Assembly: GCA_014653775.1 (NCBI GenBank)
Contig: JACWEA010000001.1
Span: 62,001-126,000, forward strand
Direction: 5' to 3'
Source: Pelagibacterales bacterium SAG-MED30
Lineage (GTDB): Bacteria > Pseudomonadota > Alphaproteobacteria > Pelagibacterales > Pelagibacteraceae
DNA: 64,000 bases
Shown here: piece by piece, positions 57,256 through 64,000 of the stretch
Numbering within the stretch: the first letter of the stretch is position 1
Layout: the number at the start of each line of letters is the position of its first letter
Program-made: the position numbers and the translations under genes
Notes under the pieces: model-generated
Seen by the model: only the letters and a program-made list of their open reading frames with translations
Told to the model about the DNA's origin: nothing
The model's database searches: none

Positions 57256-58139
57256 GACAAGCAAAATTATTAGATTATTTATTATTAATTTTATTAGCTT
57301 TAATTTGGGCCTCAGCTTTTTTTAATATAAAAATTGCAACTTATTCTTTTGGACCTGTAACAATTGCTTTTCTCAGAGTTTTTTTTGGAGCAGTACCAGT
57401 TTTATTACTTTGTTATTATAAAAATATAAAGATTGAAGCTTTTTCTAAAGATTGGCATTGGTTTGCTATGATTGGATTCATAAATTTAGTTGCACCATTT
57501 TTTTTAATTGCATACGGAGTACAGTCTGTCCAGAGTAATTTAGCTGCCATTTTAATGTCCACAACACCTTTAAGTTCAACAATCTTAGGGCATTTTTATA
57601 CAAAAAATGAAAAGTTTAATTTTATAAAAACTTTTGGAATTTTAATTGGATTTTCAGGAATACTTTATTTATTTTCGGATAATCTATTAATTGATGATGA
57701 TAACTTTTTATCAGCATTATTAATCCTTCTTGGTTCTACTTGTTATGTAGTTGGAGGTGTTTTAACTTTAAAAATCAGCAAGAAAAAAAATGAAAATGTA
57801 ACAGGCTCGATATTAATTTGGGCAGTAATTATTTTAATTCCATTGGTAAGTTTTATTGAACAACCATGGAATGTCACTCCAAGATTAGACTCAACAATCT
57901 CAGTTATTTATTTGGGATTATTCTCTACTGGAATTGCTTGGTTATTAAGATTTAGGATATTGGTGAACAATGGTCTAATATTTCAATCACAAGTGTCATA
58001 TTTGATTCCTATTTTTGGAACTATTTTAAGTTACATTTTTTTAAAAGAGTTAATTACAATTAAAGTATTAATTTCATTAATTGCAGTTTGTGTAGGTATT
58101 TATTTTGTTAGAAAAGCAGACAATAAAAAAACTATTTAA
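57252..58139 (+). CDS. DMT-superfamily (EamA-type) transporter
   Basis: A 295-residue membrane protein with about ten helices in two EamA repeats, beginning LILLALIWASAFFNIKIA. Conserved GVQSVQSNLAAILMSTTPL near residue 91 and SYLIPIFGTILSYIFLKE near 250 are typical of the RhaT/EamA exporter group. The substrate is unknown. It is linked to the deacylase gene by a four-base overlap and shares a TTAA stop with the convergent TauE-like gene. Confidence 0.85.
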   Translation: MRQAKLLDYLLLILLALIWASAFFNIKIATYSFGPVTIAFLRVFFGAVPVLLLCYYKNIKIEAFSKDWHWFAMIGFINLVAPFFLIAYGVQSVQSNLAAILMSTTPLSSTILGHFYTKNEKFNFIKTFGILIGFSGILYLFSDNLLIDDDNFLSALLILLGSTCYVVGGVLTLKISKKKNENVTGSILIWAVIILIPLVSFIEQPWNVTPRLDSTISVIYLGLFSTGIAWLLRFRILVNNGLIFQSQVSYLIPIFGTILSYIFLKELITIKVLISLIAVCVGIYFVRKADNKKTI

Positions 58140-58882
58140 AAGAATATTCTAAAACCCATTCTTGATGCTACAAAAATAACTAATAAAGATGTTATTATAG
58201 CAAGCACTCTACTTGAAAAAATTTTCAAATTTAAATAATTTCCACAGAGTCCACCAAGTAAAACAGATAAAAATAAAGGCCAATATAGCAAGACTTTATT
58301 TAATACAGCATCCTTTGTTAACTGTCCCAATATACCAGAAATCGAATTGATAAGAATGAATAAAGATGCAGTAGTAACAATGTTTTTAGGACTATCAGCT
58401 TTTAGTAAAAAAAGAATAGGACTAAGAAAAATTCCACCACCTATACCTACTATTCCAGAAATTAGACCTAAAAAAGATCCTATTAAGATTGAAAAAAAAA
58501 AGTTAAGTTTTTTTATTGTTATATCATTATCTTCATATGATTTATTTTTTATTAATAATAATAAGCCTGCAAGAGATAAAACAATAAATAATATAATTTC
58601 GAAAAGATCTTTTTCAATTTTTAGCGTCCCTCCTATAAAAGCAAGTGGAATTGAGCCAATTAAAAAAGGTATTAATAATTTGAAATTATGATTTCCAGCT
58701 CTTACATAGTTAATAGAGTTACCTGTAACAACAATTATATTACAGAGTAAAGCTATTACAGGAAAAATATAGTAGGGGATATCCCAAATAAGTAATAAAG
58801 CTAAATAAGTTGATCCACCACCAAAGCCAACACTTGAATATAATATAGCTGTTATAAAAAATAATATTGATAATATAATCAT
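58136..58882 (-). CDS. TauE/SafE-family permease (TSUP)
   Basis: A 248-residue membrane protein with about eight helices in two halves. The repeats are marked by SSVGFGGGSTYLALLL near residue 17 and GLISGIVGIGGGIFLSPIL near residue 138, the typical TSUP glycine motifs. Family members export sulfite, sulfoacetate or other organosulfur anions. The substrate is unknown. The start codon is 14 bases from that of divergent moaB. Confidence 0.88.
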   Translation of the reverse strand: MIILSILFFITAILYSSVGFGGGSTYLALLLIWDIPYYIFPVIALLCNIIVVTGNSINYVRAGNHNFKLLIPFLIGSIPLAFIGGTLKIEKDLFEIILFIVLSLAGLLLLIKNKSYEDNDITIKKLNFFFSILIGSFLGLISGIVGIGGGIFLSPILFLLKADSPKNIVTTASLFILINSISGILGQLTKDAVLNKVLLYWPLFLSVLLGGLCGNYLNLKIFSSRVLAIITSLLVIFVASRMGFRIFF

Positions 58883-58896
58883 ATTAAAAAAAAATT

Positions 58897-59397
58897 ATGA
58901 AAGTAAATATAGCACTTCTAACTGTAACAGATACTAGAACATTTGATAATGATAAATCGGGAGCAATCTTGGTAAATAAAATTAAAGAGGCCAATCATAT
59001 TTTGATAGATAGAAAAATATGTAAAGATGAAAAGGATGAAATAGTTTTAATATTAAAAGAATGGCTCAAGAATAAAAAAATCGATGTTATCATAACTACA
59101 GGAGGAACAGGTCTTACAGGTAGAGACATAACTCCGGAGGCACTAGAAGAAGTTGCTGATAAACAAATACCAGGATTTGGAGAAATTTTTAGAAATATTA
59201 GTTTGAAATCAGTTGGTACATCAGCAATACAATCTAGAGCTTCAGCAGTGTTGTCAAATGGCAAGTACATTTTTGCTTTACCAGGATCATCTGGTGGAGT
59301 TACAGATGCTTGGGAAGGAATTTTAAAACATCAACTAGATATAAATCATAAACCATGTAATTTTGTAGAATTGTTTCCAAGATTAAAAGAAAAATAA
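58897..59397 (+). CDS. moaB: Molybdenum cofactor protein MoaB/MogA
   Basis: A 166-residue protein that adenylylates molybdopterin before molybdenum insertion by MoeA. TVTDTRTFDNDKSG near residue 9, ITTGGTGLTGRDITPEAL near 66 and FALPGSSGGVTDAWEGIL near 126 identify the family. It complements moeA at 1.1 kb and lies close to the cox-type molybdoenzyme genes. Convergent with the DUF1244 gene with no gap. Confidence 0.92.
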   Translation: MKVNIALLTVTDTRTFDNDKSGAILVNKIKEANHILIDRKICKDEKDEIVLILKEWLKNKKIDVIITTGGTGLTGRDITPEALEEVADKQIPGFGEIFRNISLKSVGTSAIQSRASAVLSNGKYIFALPGSSGGVTDAWEGILKHQLDINHKPCNFVELFPRLKEK

Positions 59398-59643
59398 TTA
59401 TTTTTGATATTTTTCTTTCCACTCAGAATATGGCATTCCATAAACATGTTTTCTAGAATCTGGATCTGAAATAGTGATACCTTTTTTTTCAGCTTCTTCT
59501 CGATACCATCTGGATAAACAATTTCTACAGAAGCCTGCCAAATTCATTAGATCGATATTTTGAACATCTTTTCTTTCTCTTAAATGTCCAATCAATCTTT
59601 CAAAGGTAGCTGATTGTAATTCTTTTTTTGTATTATCATCCAT
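59398..59643 (-). CDS. DUF1244-family protein
   Basis: An 81-residue soluble protein. FERLIGHLRERKDVQNIDLMNLAGFCRNCLSRWY followed by PYSEWKEKYQ matches DUF1244, a conserved small helical family of unknown function. The CRNC pair (about residues 38-41) could bind metal. It lies between convergent moaB and divergent coxG-like gene with only 30 bases to the latter. Confidence 0.85.
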   Translation of the reverse strand: MDDNTKKELQSATFERLIGHLRERKDVQNIDLMNLAGFCRNCLSRWYREEAEKKGITISDPDSRKHVYGMPYSEWKEKYQK

Positions 59644-59673
59644 AATTTTATATGTTAGTCTTTTATTTCACTT

Positions 59674-60255
59674 ATGAAATTATCTGGATCATATCAAATT
59701 AATTTAGAAAAACAAAAAGTTTGGGAAGCTTTAAATGATCCAGAGATATTAAAAAAAGCTATACCAGGTTGTGAAGAATTTATAAAAAAATCAGACACTG
59801 AGTTTACTGCTAAAGCTACAAATAAAATTGGACCTTTTAATGCAAGTTTTACAGGTGATATTGAATTAGGAGATCTTAACCCACCAGATAGTTATAAAAT
59901 ATCAGGTTCAGGAAATTCCCCAGTTGGATTTGCTTCAGGAGAAGCAAGTGTAAAATTAGAAGATCACGATAATGGAACTAAACTTTCTTATGAAGTGCAG
60001 GCAAACGTTGGTGGAAAAATAGCTCAAGTAGGCTCTAGATTAATTGATATGACAGCAAAAAAAATGGCTGATATATTTTTCGGTAAATTTTCAGAATTAA
60101 TTTCAAAAGATGAAAATTTATCAAGAGAACTTCCAGATATCAGTAAACTAAGTTCTGACAGTTCAATTACAAATAATAAAAAAACTAATCCAAAAATACT
60201 TATTTATTCAGCTATAGTTTTAGCAGCGGCAATAATTATTTATTCATTTTTTTAA
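59674..60255 (+). CDS. coxG: CoxG-like SRPBCC-domain membrane-anchored protein
   Basis: A 193-residue protein with an SRPBCC (START-like) domain over residues 1-145 (SGSYQINLEKQKVWEALNDPEILKKAIPGCEEF) and a C-terminal membrane anchor (ILIYSAIVLAAAIIIYSFF). CoxG proteins tie CO dehydrogenase-type enzymes to the membrane or to the quinone pool. It precedes coxS by 125 bases with a possible separate promoter for coxSLM between them. The link to the enzyme is based on family and position. Confidence 0.88.
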   Translation: MKLSGSYQINLEKQKVWEALNDPEILKKAIPGCEEFIKKSDTEFTAKATNKIGPFNASFTGDIELGDLNPPDSYKISGSGNSPVGFASGEASVKLEDHDNGTKLSYEVQANVGGKIAQVGSRLIDMTAKKMADIFFGKFSELISKDENLSRELPDISKLSSDSSITNNKKTNPKILIYSAIVLAAAIIIYSFF

Positions 60256-60324
60256 AAACCTTATTTTTAGATAAAAAATTATTATAAAATTCACGCAAAA
60301 GTAGAATTATAATTTAATTAATAT

Positions 60325-60353
60325 TTGCTTCTCCATTTCACTTGTGATGTAAT
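60325..60353 (+). promoter_or_regulatory. Candidate regulated promoter of coxSLM
   Basis: TTGCTT (60325-60330) and TGTAAT (60348-60353) are 17 bases apart, 27 bases before the coxS ATG. The dyad TCAC-TT-GTGA (60338-60347) fills the end of the spacer directly before the -10 box, a good place for a repressor. The unrelated TATAAT at 60308 is an alternative -10 with no good -35. Confidence 0.4.
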
Positions 60354-60380
60354 TATTTAATTAATTAAGGGGGACATGCG

Positions 60381-60842
60381 ATGACAAAAGTTACATTAGA
60401 AGTTAATGGAAAAAAAGTCAGTAAAGATGTTGCAGACCACACACTTTTATCAGTTTTTTTAAGAGATAATTTAAATTTAACAGGAACACACGTTGGTTGT
60501 GATACTAGTCAGTGTGGAGCTTGTGTAGTTCATGTAAATGGCAAATCAATAAAGAGTTGTTCAACATTAGCGGCAGACATTGATGGTTCTAAGGTTACTA
60601 CAATTGAAGGCTTAGCAAAAGATGGAAAACTTCATCCTATGCAAGAAGCATTTAAAAAGACACATGGATTACAGTGTGGATTTTGCACGCCAGGAATGGT
60701 TATGAGTGCTGTAGATCTATTACAAACAAAAAAAAATCCTAGTGAACAAGAAATTAGAGAATGGTTAGAAGGCAATATCTGTAGATGCACAGGTTATCAA
60801 AATATAGTTGCAGCTGTAAAAGATGCTTCAACAAAAATGTAA
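60381..60842 (+). CDS. coxS: CO/xanthine dehydrogenase-type small Fe-S subunit
   Basis: A 153-residue protein with two [2Fe-2S] domains. The plant-ferredoxin-type cysteines are in [22 protein letters not shown] (first part [12 protein letters not shown], near residue 38) and the helical-domain cysteines in [10 protein letters not shown] near 100 and [12 protein letters not shown] near 135. It passes electrons from the molybdenum subunit to FAD. A strong Shine-Dalgarno (AAGGGGGA) lies before the ATG; an out-of-frame ATG-CGA-TGA sits between them. Confidence 0.95.
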   Translation: MTKVTLEVNGKKVSKDVADHTLLSVFLRDNLNLTGTHVGCDTSQCGACVVHVNGKSIKSCSTLAADIDGSKVTTIEGLAKDGKLHPMQEAFKKTHGLQCGFCTPGMVMSAVDLLQTKKNPSEQEIREWLEGNICRCTGYQNIVAAVKDASTKM

Positions 60843-60859
60843 TTTGAAAGGAGAAAAAA

Positions 60860-63238
60860 ATGGCAAGTCTAGTTGGATCAAGGGTCGAAAGAAAAGAAGA
60901 TGGAAGATTTTTACAAGGAAAAGGGAGATATACAGCAGATATTAATATTGCAAATCAAACATATGCTATTTTTGTAAGATCTCCTCATGCGAGAGCAAAA
61001 ATTAAAAGTGTAGATACTTCTAAAGCATTAAAATCATCAGGAGTAGTTGGAGTATTAACTGGTAAAGAAATTGCAGAAGATAAAATTGGAGGTCTGATCG
61101 CTGGATGGGCAATTAGAAGTGAAGATGGCTCTGAAATGAAAGTTCCAGCAAACCCCCCATTAGCAAAAGATGTTGCTAACTTTGTGGGTGAACCTATAGC
61201 AGTTGTTTTTGCAGAAACTTTAGATGAAGCTAAAGAAGGTGCAGAAAAAGTAAAAGTTGATTATAAAGTTTTAAAAGCTGTAGTAGATCCAGCTGATGCA
61301 ATGAAAAGCGAAGCCATCCATGATGGTGTAGATAAAAATCTTTGTTATGATTGGTTACTAGGAGATAGAAAAGCTGTAGATGAAGCTTTTGCAAAAGCTG
61401 ACAAAATTATCAAAGTAGATTTAATAAATAATAGATTAGTTCCTAATGCGATGGAACCAAGAGCATGTGTGGTTGACTATAATACTGCTTCAGAAGAAAT
61501 TACTTTGTATACTACAAGTCAAAATCCTCATTTATCTAGATTAGTTATGTCGGCGTTTGGTGGTGTTGCACCAGAAAATAAATTGAGAGTAGTAGCTCCT
61601 GATGTAGGGGGTGGATTTGGATCTAAAATTAATGTTTACAATGAAGAGATTGTTTGTAGTTGGGCATCAAAAAAAATAGAAAGACCAATAAAATGGGTTG
61701 CTGAAAGAACAGAATCTTTCTTAACGGATACTCATGGAAGAGATCATGTTACTCACGCAGAGTTAGCTGTAACTAAAGAAGGTAAGTTTTTAGGATTTAA
61801 AAATGAAACTATTGCTAACTTAGGTGCTTATGCAAGAGTATTTGGAACAGTAACTCCGACATATTTATTTGGACCATGTGCTACAGGTGTTTATGTAATT
61901 CCTGCAGCTTATTCAAATGTTAAAGCTGTTTATACAAATACTGCTCCAGTTGACGCGTATAGAGGTGCTGGAAGACCAGAAGCAACTTATACAATTGAAA
62001 GATTAGTTGAAAAAGCTGCTATGGAATTAGGTATTGATAAAACTGAAATTAGGATGAGAAATTTTCCAACAGAATTTCCATTTAAACAAACATTAGTTCA
62101 TACAGTAGACTCCGGTGATTATGTTGCTGGTTTAGAAAAAGCTAAACAAATGGCAGATTATGCAGGATTTGAAGCTAGAAGAAAAAAATCTGAAGCCAAC
62201 GGTAAACTGAGAGGAATTGGAGTTTCATCTTATTTTGAGGCTTGTGGAATTGCACCTTCAGCTGCAGTTATGTCATTAGGTTGTGGAGTAGGGCTATGGG
62301 AGTCAGCAGAAGTAAGATTTAATCCTACCGGACAAATATCTGTTTTTACAGGTGCACACAGTCATGGACAAAGCCACCAAACAACATTTGCACAAATAGC
62401 AGCAGATGAATTAGGTGTACCTATGGAAAACATTGATGTTGTTCATGGTGATACTGATAAAGGAACATTTGGAATGGGTACCTATGGTTCAAGATCATTA
62501 ACCGTTGGAGGTATTGCAATTGTTAATGCTTGTAAAAAAATTGTAGCTAAAGGTAAAAGAGTTGCAGCTAAAATGCTTGAAGTTAATGAAGATGAAATTG
62601 AATTTAAGGATGGAGAGTTTGTAGCTTTAAAATCTAATAAGAAAAAAACTATTGGAGAAATAGCTTTTGCTTGTTATTTACCAGGTCAAAGAGATGAAAT
62701 GAAATCTCCAATACCTGAAGGAGATGAGCCAGGTTTAATAGAGTCTTCTTTCTTTGATCCTGCAAACTTCTCATTTCCAGCAGGTTCACATATTTGTGAG
62801 GTAGAAATTGATCCTGAAACTGGAAATGTAAAAGTTGAAAAATACACAGCAGTTGATGATTTTGGAAGAATAGTAAATCCAATGATCGTTGAAGGACAAG
62901 TTCATGGAGGAATTGCTCAAGGAATAGGTCAGGCTTTGCATGAAAATACTCAATATGATGAAACAGGACAACTAATGACCGCTTCATATATGGATTATAC
63001 AATGCCAAGAGCAGATAATTTTCCAGAGTTTAATTTAGGTTTCACATGCACTCATGCAACATCTAATCCACTTGGAGTTAAAGGTTGTGGAGAAGCAGGT
63101 GCAATCGCTTCACCACCAACAGTTATGAATGCAGTAATTGATGCATTAGGTGGTCAAGAAATTTCAATGCCTGCAACAGCTGAGAAAGTCTGGAAAGCTT
63201 GCAAGACATTAAAAAAATCTAACGCTAAAGCAGCATAG
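60860..63238 (+). CDS. coxL: Form II CoxL-type molybdenum hydroxylase large subunit
   Basis: A 792-residue molybdopterin-binding subunit of the xanthine oxidase family. DVGGGFGSKINVY (about residue 248) and GVKGCGEAGAIASPP near the C-terminus, with the catalytic Glu, are present. The active-site loop is AYRGAGR (residues 366-372), which marks form II, not the AYxCSFR of proven form I CO dehydrogenase. Oxidation of CO is therefore not certain; aldehydes, purines or other hydroxylatable substrates are possible. It is preceded by a strong AAAGGAG and lies 17 bases after coxS. Confidence 0.93.
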   Translation: MASLVGSRVERKEDGRFLQGKGRYTADINIANQTYAIFVRSPHARAKIKSVDTSKALKSSGVVGVLTGKEIAEDKIGGLIAGWAIRSEDGSEMKVPANPPLAKDVANFVGEPIAVVFAETLDEAKEGAEKVKVDYKVLKAVVDPADAMKSEAIHDGVDKNLCYDWLLGDRKAVDEAFAKADKIIKVDLINNRLVPNAMEPRACVVDYNTASEEITLYTTSQNPHLSRLVMSAFGGVAPENKLRVVAPDVGGGFGSKINVYNEEIVCSWASKKIERPIKWVAERTESFLTDTHGRDHVTHAELAVTKEGKFLGFKNETIANLGAYARVFGTVTPTYLFGPCATGVYVIPAAYSNVKAVYTNTAPVDAYRGAGRPEATYTIERLVEKAAMELGIDKTEIRMRNFPTEFPFKQTLVHTVDSGDYVAGLEKAKQMADYAGFEARRKKSEANGKLRGIGVSSYFEACGIAPSAAVMSLGCGVGLWESAEVRFNPTGQISVFTGAHSHGQSHQTTFAQIAADELGVPMENIDVVHGDTDKGTFGMGTYGSRSLTVGGIAIVNACKKIVAKGKRVAAKMLEVNEDEIEFKDGEFVALKSNKKKTIGEIAFACYLPGQRDEMKSPIPEGDEPGLIESSFFDPANFSFPAGSHICEVEIDPETGNVKVEKYTAVDDFGRIVNPMIVEGQVHGGIAQGIGQALHENTQYDETGQLMTASYMDYTMPRADNFPEFNLGFTCTHATSNPLGVKGCGEAGAIASPPTVMNAVIDALGGQEISMPATAEKVWKACKTLKKSNAKAA

Positions 63239-63247
63239 GAGTTACTT

Positions 63248-64000
63248 ATGAAAACATTTAATTATCACACACCAAAAGATGTTAAAGAAGCTTCAAAGTT
63301 AGCATCAACTAGTTCTGCCTTTTTAGCAGGAGGCATGACAACTATCCCTTCAATAAAATTGGGATTAGCAACTTACAAAGATATAATTGATATTAAAAGT
63401 ATTAAAAAATTGTCTGGTATTAAAGTAAGTGGTAAATCTGTAACAATTGGTGCTACAACTAAACATGCAGAAGTTGCAGCCTCAAAAGAAGTTCAAAAAA
63501 CAATTCCAGCTCTTGCAAAATTAGCAGGGAACATTGGAGATGCACAAGTTAGAAACAGAGGCACAATTGGTGGATCAATTTCTAATAATGATCCTTCAGC
63601 TTGTTATCCTTCGGCGTGTATGGCACTTAACGCAGTGATTCATACCAATAGTAGAAAAATTCCAGCTGAAAAGTTTTTTACAGGCATGTTTGAAACTGCT
63701 TTAAAAAAAGGGGAACTTGTTGAGGCAGTAGAGTTTCAGGTTCCTGAAAAAGCTGATTATCAAAAACACCCAAATCCAGCATCAAGATATGCTATTATTG
63801 GAGTTTTTGTTGCTAAACATAAAAAAGAAGTAAACGTAGCGGTTACAGGCGCAAAATCTTGTGTTTATATTGATAAGGATTTATCAAAAAAATTATCATC
63901 AAGTTTTTCTTCATCAGTAATTGAGGGTATGAAAGTAGATGATTCTGAAATGAATTCAGATATGCATGCATCTTCTGAATATAGAGCCAATCTAGTTTCT
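63248..64000 (+). CDS. coxM: CO/xanthine dehydrogenase-type FAD subunit, partial
   Basis: The first 251 codons are open to the window's end and were not in the ORF track. The FAD-binding motifs AGGMTTIPSIKLGLA (about residue 31) and GDAQVRNRGTIGGSISNNDPS (about 98) identify the medium subunit, which usually totals 260-290 residues. It carries electrons from CoxS to acceptors. It begins 9 bases after coxL with GGAG before the ATG. Confidence 0.93.
   Translation, partial: MKTFNYHTPKDVKEASKLASTSSAFLAGGMTTIPSIKLGLATYKDIIDIKSIKKLSGIKVSGKSVTIGATTKHAEVAASKEVQKTIPALAKLAGNIGDAQVRNRGTIGGSISNNDPSACYPSACMALNAVIHTNSRKIPAEKFFTGMFETALKKGELVEAVEFQVPEKADYQKHPNPASRYAIIGVFVAKHKKEVNVAVTGAKSCVYIDKDLSKKLSSSFSSSVIEGMKVDDSEMNSDMHASSEYRANLVS

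Noticed and set aside
59390-59405. Perfect palindrome AAAAATAATTATTTTT at the moaB/DUF1244 junction as terminator
   Set aside because: Pure A/T hairpin overlapping both stop codons; such palindromes are expected by chance at this base composition and would be weakly stable.
62649-63008. Minus-strand ORF of 119 aa within coxL
   Set aside because: Lies wholly within a strongly conserved coding region; composition (Leu/His/Gln-rich) is that of an antisense shadow.
1-64000. tRNA genes, CRISPR arrays, insertion sequences or prophage
   Set aside because: The gaps between genes hold no recognisable tRNA, no spaced repeats were seen, and no transposase, integrase or phage protein appears in the ORF list.

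Overview
The window looks like a chromosomal segment of a SAR11 (Pelagibacter-type) alphaproteobacterium. It is extremely AT-rich and Lys/Asn/Ile-rich, packed with short or overlapping gene junctions, and carries alphaproteobacterial signatures: an NDUFA12-type complex I subunit next to a DUF2155 protein, an IscR-controlled SUF operon, aroQ-accB-accC, and a PurF with a short propeptide. The taxonomic call is inference from gene content and composition; no rRNA gene is present. I see no tRNA, rRNA, CRISPR array, insertion sequence or prophage. No gene-free stretch exceeds about 145 bases.

Layout. 1-5.6 kb: a cut membrane-protein gene, a NifU-like scaffold, mobA-moeA (molybdenum cofactor), a DMT exporter, a glycine amidinotransferase-like enzyme, a MOSC protein and cmk. 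5.6-16.2 kb (minus): a coiled-coil protein of unknown role, MFS and DMT transporters, an HD-domain protein, purF, cvpA, an RND-type exporter, dnaB, rplI, rpsR, rpsF. 16.3-18.9 kb (plus): fabD-fabG-acpP-gmk. 18.9-26.2 kb (minus): rsmA, pdxA, surA-like, lptD, lptG, lptF, every junction overlapping. 26.2-34.9 kb: pepA, ndk, purN/purM, a DUF2066 protein, an Hda-like ATPase, aspS, a stand-alone TSCPD protein, NDUFA12-like and DUF2155 proteins. 34.9-48.7 kb: accC-accB-aroQ, thiS-thiG, RNase E/G, PBP1a, prfB with a programmed frameshift, a large AsmA/YhdP-like protein, tyrS, anmK, an alpha/beta hydrolase. 48.7-55 kb: iscR-sufB-sufC-sufD-sufS-sufU-sufT-sufA. 55-60 kb: a 56-aa ORF, glnA, a YbaK-type deacylase, a DMT exporter, a TauE-like permease, moaB, a DUF1244 protein. 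59.7-64 kb: coxG-like, coxS, coxL (form II), coxM (cut by the window end).

How it fits together. Molybdenum cofactor genes at the left (mobA, moeA) and moaB at the right serve molybdoenzymes such as the cox-type hydroxylase at the right end, which also needs Fe-S clusters supplied by the SUF operon. Envelope genes (LptDFG, SurA-like, PBP1a, AnmK, AsmA-like) and purine genes (purF, purM, purN, gmk, ndk) are the other strong themes. The most informative sequence-level signals are the intact RF2 frameshift site, a near-consensus IscR box over the iscR promoter, a dyad inside a candidate cox promoter, a candidate leaderless small gene after the SUF operon, tail-to-tail genes sharing a TTAA stop, a stand-alone NrdJ-like TSCPD protein, and an RNase E/G without its zinc-link cysteines.
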